DNA of 64,000 nt from Apostichopus japonicus (Eukaryota > Echinodermata > Holothuroidea > Aspidochirotida > Stichopodidae), in the NCBI RefSeq assembly GCF_037975245.1, contig NC_092572.1, positions 16,498,269 through 16,562,268 on the forward strand, given 5' to 3'. The notes under the pieces were generated by a model that had not been told where the DNA came from, did no database searches, and saw only the letters and a list, made by a program, of their open reading frames with translations. The translations under genes were made by a program, and so were the position numbers. Shown one piece after another: positions 26,301-40,370 of this stretch (position 1 is the stretch's first letter; every line of letters starts with the position of its first letter).

Positions 26301-29300
26301 TAATATCTCAGTCCATACAGTGGCGCGATGGCTCGGCGCACTGTACGAGCTGATGATCGAGACTCTCTTTTGCATCCCTGGTTCGAACCCCGGGTGATGA
26401 CGTCTTTTGCCGATCTTTTACAGCAAGTGCCTGCACGGGGAGCTGTAAGTATTAGTTAATCCACCTAATATCTCAGTCCATACAGTGGCGCGATGGCTCG
26501 GCGCACTGTACGAGCTGATGATCGAGACTCTCTTTTGCATCCCTGGTTCGAACCCCGGGTGATGACGTCTTTTGCCGATCTTTTACAGCAAGTGCCTGCA
26601 CGGGGAGCTGTAAGTATTAGTTAATCCACCTAATATCTCAGTCCATACAGTGGCGCGATGGCTCGGCGCACTGTACGAGCTGATGATCGAGACTCTCTTT
26701 TGCATCCCTGGTTCGAACCCCGGGTGATGACGTCTTTTACAGCAAGTGCCTGCACGGGGAGCTGTAAGTATTAGTTAATCCACCTAATATCTCAGTCCAT
26801 ACAGTGGCGCGATGGCTCGGCGCACTGTACGAGCTGATGATCGAGACTCTCTTTTGCATCCCTGGTTCGAACCCCGGGTGATGACGTCTTTTGCCGATCT
26901 TTTACAGCAAGTGCCTGCACGGGGAGCTGTAAGTATTAGTTAATCCACCTAATATCTCAGTCCATACAGTGGCGCGATGGCTCGGCGCACTGTACGAGCT
27001 GATGATCGAGACTCTCTTTTGCATCCCTGGTTCGAACCCCGGGTGATGACGTCTTTTGCCGATCTTTTACAGCAAGTGCCTGCACGGGGAGCTGTAAGTA
27101 TTAGTTAATCCACCTAATATCTCAGTCCATACAGTGGCGCGATGGCTCGGCGCACTGTACGAGCTGATGATCGAGACTCTCTTTTGCATCCCTGGTTCGA
27201 ACCTCGGGTGATGACGTCTTTTACAGCAAGTGCCTGCACGGGGAGCTGTAAGTATTAGTTAATCCACCTAATATCTCAGTCCATACAGTGGCGCGATGGC
27301 TCGGCGCACTGTACGAGCTGATGATCGAGACTCTCTTTTGCATCCCTGGTTCGAACCCCGGGTGATGACGTCTTTTGCCGATCTTTTACAGCAAGTGCCT
27401 GCACGGGGAGCTGTAAGTATTAGTTAATCCACCTAATATCTCAGTCCATACAGTGGCGCGATGGCTCGGCGCACTGTACGAGCTGATGATCGAGACTCTC
27501 TTTTGCATCCCTGGTTCGAACCCCGGGTGATGACGTCTTTTGCCGATCTTTTACAGCAAGTGCCTGCACGGGGAGCTGTAAGTATTAGTTAATCCACCTA
27601 ATATCTCAGTCCATACAGTGGCGCGATGGCTCGGCGCACTGTACGAGCTGATGATCGAGACTCTCTTTTGCATCCCTGGTTCGAACCCCGGGTGATGACG
27701 TCTTTTACAGCAAGTGCCTGCACGGGGAGCTGTAAGTATTAGTTAATCCACCTAATATCTCAGTCCATACAGTGGCGCGATGGCTCGGCGCACTGTACGA
27801 GCTGATGATCGAGACTCTCTTTTGCATCCCTGGTTCGAACCCCGGGTGATGACGTCTTTTGCCGATCTTTTACAGCAAGTGCCTGCACGGGGAGCTGTAA
27901 GTATTAGTTAATCCACCTAATATCTCAGTCCATACAGTGGCGCGATGGCTCGGCGCACTGTACGAGCTGATGATCGAGACTCTCTTTTGCATCCCTGGTT
28001 CGAACCCCGGGTGATGACGTCTTTTGCCGATCTTTTACAGCAAGTGCCTGCACGGGGAGCTGTAAGTATTAGTTAATCCACCTAATATCTCAGTCCATAC
28101 AGTGGCGCGATGGCTCGGCGCACTGTACGAGCTGATGATCGAGACTCTCTTTTGCATCCCTGGTTCGAACCTCGGGTGATGACGTCTTTTACAGCAAGTG
28201 CCTGCACGGGGAGCTGTAAGTATTAGTTAATCCACCTAATATCTCAGTCCATACAGTGGCGCGATGGCTCGGCGCACTGTACGAGCTGATGATCGAGACT
28301 CTCTTTTGCATCCCTGGTTCGAACCCCGGGTGATGACGTCTTTTGCCGATCTTTTACAGCAAGTGCCTGCACGGGGAGCTGTAAGTATTAGTTAATCCAC
28401 CTAATATCTCAGTCCATACAGTGGCGCGATGGCTCGGCGCACTGTACGAGCTGATGATCGAGACTCTCTTTTGCATCCCTGGTTCGAACCCCGGGTGATG
28501 ACGTCTTTTGCCGATCTTTTACAGCAAGTGCCTGCACGGGGAGCTGTAAGTATTAGTTAATCCACCTAATATCTCAGTCCATACAGTGGCGCGATGGCTC
28601 GGCGCACTGTACGAGCTGATGATCGAGACTCTCTTTTGCATCCCTGGTTCGAACCCCGGGTGATGACGTCTTTTACAGCAAGTGCCTGCACGGGGAGCTG
28701 TAAGTATTAGTTAATCCACCTAATATCTCAGTCCATACAGTGGCGCGATGGCTCGGCGCACTGTACGAGCTGATGATCGAGACTCTCTTTTGCATCCCTG
28801 GTTCGAACCCCGGGTGATGACGTCTTTTGCCGATCTTTTACAGCAAGTGCCTGCACGGGGAGCTGTAAGTATTAGTTAATCCACCTAATATCTCAGTCCA
28901 TACAGTGGCGCGATGGCTCGGCGCACTGTACGAGCTGATGATCGAGACTCTCTTTTGCATCCCTGGTTCGAACCCCGGGTGATGACGTCTTTTGCCGATC
29001 TTTTACAGCAAGTGCCTGCACGGGGAGCTGTAAGTATTAGTTAATCCACCTAATATCTCAGTCCATACAGTGGCGCGATGGCTCGGCGCACTGTACGAGC
29101 TGATGATCGAGACTCTCTTTTGCATCCCTGGTTCGAACCCCGGGTGATGACGTCTTTTACAGCAAGTGCCTGCACGGGGAGCTGTAAGTATTAGTTAATC
29201 CACCTAATATCTCAGTCCATACAGTGGCGCGATGGCTCGGCGCACTGTACGAGCTGATGATCGAGACTCTCTTTTGCATCCCTGGTTCGAACCCCGGGTG

Positions 29301-32300
29301 ATGACGTCTTTTGCCGATCTTTTACAGCAAGTGCCTGCACGGGGAGCTGTAAGTATTAGTTAATCCACCTAATATCTCAGTCCATACAGTGGCGCGATGG
29401 CTCGGCGCACTGTACGAGCTGATGATCGAGACTCTCTTTTGCATCCCTGGTTCGAACCCCGGGTGATGACGTCTTTTGCCGATCTTTTACAGCAAGTGCC
29501 TGCACGGGGAGCTGTAAGTATTAGTTAATCCACCTAATATCTCAGTCCATACAGTGGCGCGATGGCTCGGCGCACTGTACGAGCTGATGATCGAGACTCT
29601 CTTTTGCATCCCTGGTTCGAACCTCGGGTGATGACGTCTTTTACAGCAAGTGCCTGCACGGGGAGCTGTAAGTATTAGTTAATCCACCTAATATCTCAGT
29701 CCATACAGTGGCGCGATGGCTCGGCGCACTGTACGAGCTGATGATCGAGACTCTCTTTTGCATCCCTGGTTCGAACCCCGGGTGATGACGTCTTTTGCCG
29801 ATCTTTTACAGCAAGTGCCTGCACGGGGAGCTGTAAGTATTAGTTAATCCACCTAATATCTCAGTCCATACAGTGGCGCGATGGCTCGGCGCACTGTACG
29901 AGCTGATGATCGAGACTCTCTTTTGCATCCCTGGTTCGAACCCCGGGTGATGACGTCTTTTCCCGATCTTTTACAGCAAGTGCCTGCACGGGGAGCTGTA
30001 AGTATTAGTTAATCCACCTAATATCTCAGTCCATACAGTGGCGCGATGGCTCGGCGCACTGTACGAGCTGATGATCGAGACTCTCTTTTGCATCCCTGGT
30101 TCGAACCCCGGGTGATGACGTCTTTTACAGCAAGTGCCTGCACGGGGAGCTGTAAGTATTAGTTAATCCACCTAATATCTCAGTCCATACAGTGGCGCGA
30201 TGGCTCGGCGCACTGTACGAGCTGATGATCGAGACTCTCTTTTGCATCCCTGGTTCGAACCCCGGGTGATGACGTCTTTTGCCGATCTTTTACAGCAAGT
30301 GCCTGCACGGGGAGCTGTAAGTATTAGTTAATCCACCTAATATCTCAGTCCATACAGTGGCGCGATGGCTCGGCGCACTGTACGAGCTGATGATCGAGAC
30401 TCTCTTTTGCATCCCTGGTTCGAACCCCGGGTGATGACGTCTTTTGCCGATCTTTTACAGCAAGTGCCTGCACGGGGAGCTGTAAGTATTAGTTAATCCA
30501 CCTAATATCTCAGTCCATACAGTGGCGCGATGGCTCGGCGCACTGTACGAGCTGATGATCGAGACTCTCTTTTGCATCCCTGGTTCGAACCTCGGGTGAT
30601 GACGTCTTTTACAGCAAGTGCCTGCACGGGGAGCTGTAAGTATTAGTTAATCCACCTAATATCTCAGTCCATACAGTGGCGCGATGGCTCGGCGCACTGT
30701 ACGAGCTGATGATCGAGACTCTCTTTTGCATCCCTGGTTCGAACCCCGGGTGATGACGTCTTTTGCCGATCTTTTACAGCAAGTGCCTGCACGGGGAGCT
30801 GTAAGTATTAGTTAATCCACCTAATATCTCAGTCCATACAGTGGCGCGATGGCTCGGCGCACTGTACGAGCTGATGATCGAGACTCTCTTTTGCATCCCT
30901 GGTTCGAACCCCGGGTGATGACGTCTTTTGCCGATCTTTTACAGCAAGTGCCTGCACGGGGAGCTGTAAGTATTAGTTAATCCACCTAATATCTCAGTCC
31001 ATACAGTGGCGCGATGGCTCGGCGCACTGTACGAGCTGATGATCGAGACTCTCTTTTGCATCCCTGGTTCGAACCTCGGGTGATGACGTCTTTTACAGCA
31101 AGTGCCTGCACGGGGAGCTGTAAGTATTAGTTAATCCACCTAATATCTCAGTCCATACAGTGGCGCGATGGCTCGGCGCACTGTACGAGCTGATGATCGA
31201 GACTCTCTTTTGCATCCCTGGTTCGAACCCCGGGTGATGACGTCTTTTGCCGATCTTTTACAGCAAGTGCCTGCACGGGGAGCTGTAAGTATTAGTTAAT
31301 CCACCTAATATCTCAGTCCATACAGTGGCGCGATGGCTCGGCGCACTGTACGAGCTGATGATCGAGACTCTCTTTTGCATCCCTGGTTCGAACCCCGGGT
31401 GATGACGTCTTTTGCCGATCTTTTACAGCAAGTGCCTGCACGGGGAGCTGTAAGTATTAGTTAATCCACCTAATATCTCAGTCCATACAGTGGCGCGATG
31501 GCTCGGCGCACTGTACGAGCTGATGATCGAGACTCTCTTTTGCATCCCTGGTTCGAACCCCGGGTGATGACGTCTTTTACAGCAAGTGCCTGCACGGGGA
31601 GCTGTAAGTATTAGTTAATCCACCTAATATCTCAGTCCATACAGTGGCGCGATGGCTCGGCGCACTGTACGAGCTGATGATCGAGACTCTCTTTTGCATC
31701 CCTGGTTCGAACCCCGGGTGATGACGTCTTTTGCCGATCTTTTACAGCAAGTGCCTGCACGGGGAGCTGTAAGTATTAGTTAATCCACCTAATATCTCAG
31801 TCCATACAGTGGCGCGATGGCTCGGCGCACTGTACGAGCTGATGATCGAGACTCTCTTTTGCATCCCTGGTTCGAACCCCGGGTGATGACGTCTTTTGCC
31901 GATCTTTTACAGCAAGTGCCTGCACGGGGAGCTGTAAGTATTAGTTAATCCACCTAATATCTCAGTCCATACAGTGGCGCGATGGCTCGGCGCACTGTAC
32001 GAGCTGATGATCGAGACTCTCTTTTGCATCCCTGGTTCGAACCTCGGGTGATGACGTCTTTTACAGCAAGTGCCTGCACGGGGAGCTGTAAGTATTAGTT
32101 AATCCACCTAATATCTCAGTCCATACAGTGGCGCGATGGCTCGGCGCACTGTACGAGCTGATGATCGAGACTCTCTTTTGCATCCCTGGTTCGAACCCCG
32201 GGTGATGACGTCTTTTGCCGATCTTTTACAGCAAGTGCCTGCACGGGGAGCTGTAAGTATTAGTTAATCCACCTAATATCTCAGTCCATACAGTGGCGCG

Positions 32301-33000
32301 ATGGCTCGGCGCACTGTACGAGCTGATGATCGAGACTCTCTTTTGCATCCCTGGTTCGAACCCCGGGTGATGACGTCTTTTGCCGATCTTTTACAGCAAG
32401 TGCCTGCACGGGGAGCTGTAAGTATTAGTTAATCCACCTAATATCTCAGTCCATACAGTGGCGCGATGGCTCGGCGCACTGTACGAGCTGATGATCGAGA
32501 CTCTCTTTTGCATCCCTGGTTCGAACCTCGGGTGATGACGTCTTTTACAGCAAGTGCCTGCACGGGGAGCTGTAAGTATTAGTTAATCCACCTAATATCT
32601 CAGTCCATACAGTGGCGCGATGGCTCGGCGCACTGTACGAGCTGATGATCGAGACTCTCTTTTGCATCCCTGGTTCGAACCCCGGGTGATGACGTCTTTT
32701 GCCGATCTTTTACAGCAAGTGCCTGCACGGGGAGCTGTAAGTATTAGTTAATCCACCTAATATCTCAGTCCATACAGTGGCGCGATGGCTCGGCGCACTG
32801 TACGAGCTGATGATCGAGACTCTCTTTTGCATCCCTGGTTCGAACCCCGGGTGATGACGTCTTTTGCCGATCTTTTACAGCAAGTGCCTGCACGGGGAGC
32901 TGTAAGTATTAGTTAATCCACCTAATATCTCAGTCCATACAGTGGCGCGATGGCTCGGCGCACTGTACGAGCTGATGATCGAGACTCTCTTTTGCATCCC
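23321..33000 (+). repeat. Tandem 4,840-bp super-repeat (two copies) within the satellite
   Basis: T-type short units start at 23321, 24773, 25741, 26225, 27193 and 28161, and again at 28161, 29613, 30581, 31065, 32033 and 33001. The two series have the same spacings at an offset of 4,840 bp (ten 484-bp trimers). The private change TCCCGATC (in place of TGCCGATC) occurs at 25122 and at 29962, exactly 4,840 bp apart, and I saw it nowhere else. The copies differ by an extra T unit at 32517 and by private changes at 24468 and 24779, so some mutation or conversion followed the duplication. Confidence 0.85.
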
Positions 33001-36000
33001 TGGTTCGAACCTCGGGTGATGACGTCTTTTACAGCAAGTGCCTGCACGGGGAGCTGTAAGTATTAGTTAATCCACCTAATATCTCAGTCCATACAGTGGC
33101 GCGATGGCTCGGCGCACTGTACGAGCTGATGATCGAGACTCTCTTTTGCATCCCTGGTTCGAACCCCGGGTGATGACGTCTTTTACAGCAAGTGCCTGCA
33201 CGGGGAGCTGTAAGTATTAGTTAATCCACCTAATATCTCAGTCCATACAGTGGCGCGATGGCTCGGCGCACTGTACGAGCTGATGATCGAGACTCTCTTT
33301 TGCATCCCTGGTTCGAACCCCGGGTGATGACGTCTTTTGCCGATCTTTTACAGCAAGTGCCTGCACGGGGAGCTGTAAGTATTAGTTAATCCACCTAATA
33401 TCTCAGTCCATACAGTGGCGCGATGGCTCGGCGCACTGTACGAGCTGATGATCGAGACTCTCTTTTGCATCCCTGGTTCGAACCTCGGGTGATGACGTCT
33501 TTTACAGCAAGTGCCTGCACGGGGAGCTGTAAGTATTAGTTAATCCACCTAATATCTCAGTCCATACAGTGGCGCGATGGCTCGGCGCACTGTACGAGCT
33601 GATGATCGAGACTCTCTTTTGCATCCCTGGTTCGAACCCCGGGTGATGACGTCTTTTGCCGATCTTTTACAGCAAGTGCCTGCACGGGGAGCTGTAAGTA
33701 TTAGTTAATCCACCTAATATCTCAGTCCATACAGTGGCGCGATGGCTCGGCGCACTGTACGAGCTGATGATCGAGACTCTCTTTTGCATCCCTGGTTCGA
33801 ACCCCGGGTGATGACGTCTTTTGCCGATCTTTTACAGCAAGTGCCTGCACGGGGAGCTGTAAGTATTAGTTAATCCACCTAATATCTCAGTCCATACAGT
33901 GGCGCGATGGCTCGGCGCACTGTACGAGCTGATGATCGAGACTCTCTTTTGCATCCCTGGTTCGAACCCCGGGTGATGACGTCTTTTACAGCAAGTGCCT
34001 GCACGGGGAGCTGTAAGTATTAGTTAATCCACCTAATATCTCAGTCCATACAGTGGCGCGATGGCTCGGCGCACTGTACGAGCTGATGATCGAGACTCTC
34101 TTTTGCATCCCTGGTTCGAACCCCGGGTGATGACGTCTTTTGCCGATCTTTTACAGCAAGTGCCTGCACGGGGAGCTGTAAGTATTAGTTAATCCACCTA
34201 ATATCTCAGTCCATACAGTGGCGCGATGGCTCGGCGCACTGTACGAGCTGATGATCGAGACTCTCTTTTGCATCCCTGGTTCGAACCCCGGGTGATGACG
34301 TCTTTTGCCGATCTTTTACAGCAAGTGCCTGCACGGGGAGCTGTAAGTATTAGTTAATCCACCTAATATCTCAGTCCATACAGTGGCGCGATGGCTCGGC
34401 GCACTGTACGAGCTGATGATCGAGACTCTCTTTTGCATCCCTGGTTCGAACCTCGGGTGATGACGTCTTTTACAGCAAGTGCCTGCACGGGGAGCTGTAA
34501 GTATTAGTTAATCCACCTAATATCTCAGTCCATACAGTGGCGCGATGGCTCGGCGCACTGTACGAGCTGATGATCGAGACTCTCTTTTGCATCCCTGGTT
34601 CGAACCCCGGGTGATGACGTCTTTTACAGCAAGTGCCTGCACGGGGAGCTGTAAGTATTAGTTAATCCACCTAATATCTCAGTCCATACAGTGGCGCGAT
34701 GGCTCGGCGCACTGTACGAGCTGATGATCGAGACTCTCTTTTGCATCCCTGGTTCGAACCCCGGGTGATGACGTCTTTTGCCGATCTTTTACAGCAAGTG
34801 CCTGCACGGGGAGCTGTAAGTATTAGTTAATCCACCTAATATCTCAGTCCATACAGTGGCGCGATGGCTCGGCGCACTGTACGAGCTGATGATCGAGACT
34901 CTCTTTTGCATCCCTGGTTCGAACCTCGGGTGATGACGTCTTTTACAGCAAGTGCCTGCACGGGGAGCTGTAAGTATTAGTTAATCCACCTAATATCTCA
35001 GTCCATACAGTGGCGCGATGGCTCGGCGCACTGTACGAGCTGATGATCGAGACTCTCTTTTGCATCCCTGGTTCGAACCCCGGGTGATGACGTCTTTTGC
35101 CGATCTTTTACAGCAAGTGCCTGCACGGGGAGCTGTAAGTATTAGTTAATCCACCTAATATCTCAGTCCATACAGTGGCGCGATGGCTCGGCGCACTGTA
35201 CGAGCTGATGATCGAGACTCTCTTTTGCATCCCTGGTTCGAACCCCGGGTGATGACGTCTTTTACAGCAAGTGCCTGCACGGGGAGCTGTAAGTATTAGT
35301 TAATCCACCTAATATCTCAGTCCATACAGTGGCGCGATGGCTCGGCGCACTGTACGAGCTGATGATCGAGACTCTCTTTTGCATCCCTGGTTCGAACCCC
35401 GGGTGATGACGTCTTTTGCCGATCTTTTACAGCAAGTGCCTGCACGGGGAGCTGTAAGTATTAGTTAATCCACCTAATATCTCAGTCCATACAGTGGCGC
35501 GATGGCTCGGCGCACTGTACGAGCTGATGATCGAGACTCTCTTTTGCATCCCTGGTTCGAACCTCGGGTGATGACGTCTTTTACAGCAAGTGCCTGCACG
35601 GGGAGCTGTAAGTATTAGTTAATCCACCTAATATCTCAGTCCATACAGTGGCGCGATGGCTCGGCGCACTGTACGAGCTGATGATCGAGACTCTCTTTTG
35701 CATCCCTGGTTCGAACCCCGGGTGATGACGTCTTTTGCCGATCTTTTACAGCAAGTGCCTGCACGGGGAGCTGTAAGTATTAGTTAATCCACCTAATATC
35801 TCAGTCCATACAGTGGCGCGATGGCTCGGCGCACTGTACGAGCTGATGATCGAGACTCTCTTTTGCATCCCTGGTTCGAACCCCGGGTGATGACGTCTTT
35901 TGCCGATCTTTTACAGCAAGTGCCTGCACGGGGAGCTGTAAGTATTAGTTAATCCACCTAATATCTCAGTCCATACAGTGGCGCGATGGCTCGGCGCACT

Positions 36001-37312
36001 GTACGAGCTGATGATCGAGACTCTCTTTTGCATCCCTGGTTCGAACCTCGGGTGATGACGTCTTTTACAGCAAGTGCCTGCACGGGGAGCTGTAAGTATT
36101 AGTTAATCCACCTAATATCTCAGTCCATACAGTGGCGCGATGGCTCGGCGCACTGTACGAGCTGATGATCGAGACTCTCTTTTGCATCCCTGGTTCGAAC
36201 CCCGGGTGATGACGTCTTTTACAGCAAGTGCCTGCACGGGGAGCTGTAAGTATTAGTTAATCCACCTAATATCTCAGTCCATACAGTGGCGCGATGGCTC
36301 GGCGCACTGTACGAGCTGATGATCGAGACTCTCTTTTGCATCCCTGGTTCGAACCCCGGGTGATGACGTCTTTTGCCGATCTTTTACAGCAAGTGCCTGC
36401 ACGGGGAGCTGTAAGTATTAGTTAATCCACCTAATATCTCAGTCCATACAGTGGCGCGATGGCTCGGCGCACTGTACGAGCTGATGATCGAGACTCTCTT
36501 TTGCATCCCTGGTTCGAACCTCGGGTGATGACGTCTTTTACAGCAAGTGCCTGCACGGGGAGCTGTAAGTATTAGTTAATCCACCTAATATCTCAGTCCA
36601 TACAGTGGCGCGATGGCTCGGCGCACTGTACGAGCTGATGATCGAGACTCTCTTTTGCATCCCTGGTTCGAACCCCGGGTGATGACGTCTTTTGCCGATC
36701 TTTTACAGCAAGTGCCTGCACGGGGAGCTGTAAGTATTAGTTAATCCACCTAATATCTCAGTCCATACAGTGGCGCGATGGCTCGGCGCACTGTACGAGC
36801 TGATGATCGAGACTCTCTTTTGCATCCCTGGTTCGAACCCCGGGTGATGACGTCTTTTGCCGATCTTTTACAGCAAGTGCCTGCACGGGGAGCTGTAAGT
36901 ATTAGTTAATCCACCTAATATCTCAGTCCATACAGTGGCGCGATGGCTCGGCGCACTGTACGAGCTGATGATCGAGACTCTCTTTTGCATCCCTGGTTCG
37001 AACCCCGGGTGATGACGTCTTTTACAGCAAGTGCCTGCACGGGGAGCTGTAAGTATTAGTTAATCCACCTAATATCTCAGTCCATACAGTGGCGCGATGG
37101 CTCGGCGCACTGTACGAGCTGATGATCGAGACTCTCTTTTGCATCCCTGGTTCGAACCCCGGGTGATGACGTCTTTTGCCGATCTTTTACAGCAAGTGCC
37201 TGCACGGGGAGCTGTAAGTATTAGTTAATCCACCTAATATCTCAGTCCATACAGTGGCGCGATGGCTCGGCGCACTGTACGAGCTGATGATCGAGACTCT
37301 CTTTTGCATCCC

Positions 37313-40300
37313 TGGTTCGAACCTCGGGTGATGACGTCTTTTACAGCAAGTGCCTGCACGGGGAGCTGTAAGTATTAGTTAATCCACCTAATATCTCAGT
37401 CCATACAGTGGCGCGATGGCTCGGCGCACTGTACGAGCTGATGATCGAGACTCTCTTTTGCATCCCTGGTTCGAACCCCGGGTGATGACGTCTTTTGCCG
37501 ATCTTTTACAGCAAGTGCCTGCACGGGGAGCTGTAAGTATTAGTTAATCCACCTAATATCTCAGTCCATACAGTGGCGCGATGGCTCGGCGCACTGTACG
37601 AGCTGATGATCGAGACTCTCTTTTGCATCCCTGGTTCGAACCCCGGGTGATGACGTCTTTTGCCGATCTTTTACAGCAAGTGCCTGCACGGGGAGCTGTA
37701 AGTATTAGTTAATCCACCTAATATCTCAGTCCATACAGTGGCGCGATGGCTCGGCGCACTGTACGAGCTGATGATCGAGACTCTCTTTTGCATCCCTGGT
37801 TCGAACCTCGGGTGATGACGTCTTTTACAGCAAGTGCCTGCACGGGGAGCTGTAAGTATTAGTTAATCCACCTAATATCTCAGTCCATACAGTGGCGCGA
37901 TGGCTCGGCGCACTGTACGAGCTGATGATCGAGACTCTCTTTTGCATCCCTGGTTCGAACCCCGGATGATGACGTCTTTTGCCGATCTTTTACAGCAAGT
38001 GCCTGCACGGGGAGCTGTAAGTATTAGTTAATCCACCTAATATCTCAGTCCATACAGTGGCGCGATGGCTCGGCGCACTGTACGAGCTGATGATCGAGAC
38101 TCTCTTTTGCATCCCTGGTTCGAACCCCGGGTGATGACGTCTTTTGCCGATCTTTTACAGCAAGTGCCTGCACGGGGAGCTGTAAGTATTAGTTAATCCA
38201 CCTAATATCTCAGTCCATACAGTGGCGCGATGGCTCGGCGCACTGTACGAGCTGATGATCGAGACTCTCTTTTGCATCCCTGGTTCGAACCTCGGGTGAT
38301 GACGTCTTTTACAGCAAGTGCCTGCACGGGGAGCTGTAAGTATTAGTTAATCCACCTAATATCTCAGTCCATACAGTGGCGCGATGGCTCGGCGCACTGT
38401 ACGAGCTGATGATCGAGACTCTCTTTTGCATCCCTGGTTCGAACCCCGGGTGATGACGTCTTTTGCCGATCTTTTACAGCAAGTGCCTGCACGGGGAGCT
38501 GTAAGTATTAGTTAATCCACCTAATATCTCAGTCCATACAGTGGCGCGATGGCTCGGCGCACTGTACGAGCTGATGATCGAGACTCTCTTTTGCATCCCT
38601 GGTTCGAACCCCGGGTGATGACGTCTTTTGCCGATCTTTTACAGCAAGTGCCTGCACGGGGAGCTGTAAGTATTAGTTAATCCACCTAATATCTCAGTCC
38701 ATACAGTGGCGCGATGGCTCGGCGCACTGTACGAGCTGATGATCGAGACTCTCTTTTGCATCCCTGGTTCGAACCTCGGGTGATGACGTCTTTTACAGCA
38801 AGTGCCTGCACGGGGAGCTGTAAGTATTAGTTAATCCACCTAATATCTCAGTCCATACAGTGGCGCGATGGCTCGGCGCACTGTACGAGCTGATGATCGA
38901 GACTCTCTTTTGCATCCCTGGTTCGAACCCCGGGTGATGACGTCTTTTGCCGATCTTTTACAGCAAGTGCCTGCACGGGGAGCTGTAAGTATTAGTTAAT
39001 CCACCTAATATCTCAGTCCATACAGTGGCGCGATGGCTCGGCGCACTGTACGAGCTGATGATCGAGACTCTCTTTTGCATCCCTGGTTCGAACCCCGGGT
39101 GATGACGTCTTTTGCCGATCTTTTACAGCAAGTGCCTGCACGGGGAGCTGTAAGTATTAGTTAATCCACCTAATATCTCAGTCCATACAGTGGCGCGATG
39201 GCTCGGCGCACTGTACGAGCTGATGATCGAGACTCTCTTTTGCATCCCTGGTTCGAACCTCGGGTGATGACGTCTTTTACAGCAAGTGCCTGCACGGGGA
39301 GCTGTAAGTATTAGTTAATCCACCTAATATCTCAGTCCATACAGTGGCGCGATGGCTCGGCGCACTGTACGAGCTGATGATCGAGACTCTCTTTTGCATC
39401 CCTGGTTCGAACCCCGGGTGATGACGTCTTTTGCCGATCTTTTACAGCAAGTGCCTGCACGGGGAGCTGTAAGTATTAGTTAATCCACCTAATATCTCAG
39501 TCCATACAGTGGCGCGATGGCTCGGCGCACTGTACGAGCTGATGATCGAGACTCTCTTTTGCATCCCTGGTTCGAACCCCGGGTGATGACGTCTTTTGCC
39601 GATCTTTTACAGCAAGTGCCTGCACGGGGAGCTGTAAGTATTAGTTAATCCACCTAATATCTCAGTCCATACAGTGGCGCGATGGCTCGGCGCACTGTAC
39701 GAGCTGATGATCGAGACTCTCTTTTGCATCCCTGGTTCGAACCTCGGGTGATGACGTCTTTTACAGCAAGTGCCTGCACGGGGAGCTGTAAGTATTAGTT
39801 AATCCACCTAATATCTCAGTCCATACAGTGGCGCGATGGCTCGGCGCACTGTACGAGCTGATGATCGAGACTCTCTTTTGCATCCCTGGTTCGAACCCCG
39901 GGTGATGACGTCTTTTGCCGATCTTTTACAGCAAGTGCCTGCACGGGGAGCTGTAAGTATTAGTTAATCCACCTAATATCTCAGTCCATACAGTGGCGCG
40001 ATGGCTCGGCGCACTGTACGAGCTGATGATCGAGACTCTCTTTTGCATCCCTGGTTCGAACCCCGGGTGATGACGTCTTTTGCCGATCTTTTACAGCAAG
40101 TGCCTGCACGGGGAGCTGTAAGTATTAGTTAATCCACCTAATATCTCAGTCCATACAGTGGCGCGATGGCTCGGCGCACTGTACGAGCTGATGATCGAGA
40201 CTCTCTTTTGCATCCCTGGTTCGAACCTCGGGTGATGACGTCTTTTACAGCAAGTGCCTGCACGGGGAGCTGTAAGTATTAGTTAATCCACCTAATATCT

Positions 40301-40370
40301 CAGTCCATACAGTGGCGCGATGGCTCGGCGCACTGTACGAGCTGATGATCGAGACTCTCTTTTGCATCCC
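37313..40370 (+). repeat. Regular 484-bp L-L-S(T) higher-order repeats at the right end of the array
   Basis: T-type short units begin at 37313, 37797, 38281, 38765, 39249, 39733 and 40217, exactly 484 bp apart, each followed by two long units. Further left, between about 11.5 and 23.3 kb, T-type units are usually 968 bp apart and alternate with C-type short units. In the first 9 kb only the units at 815 and 1607 are T-type. The right end is therefore the region where the T-type trimer has become fixed. Confidence 0.9.
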
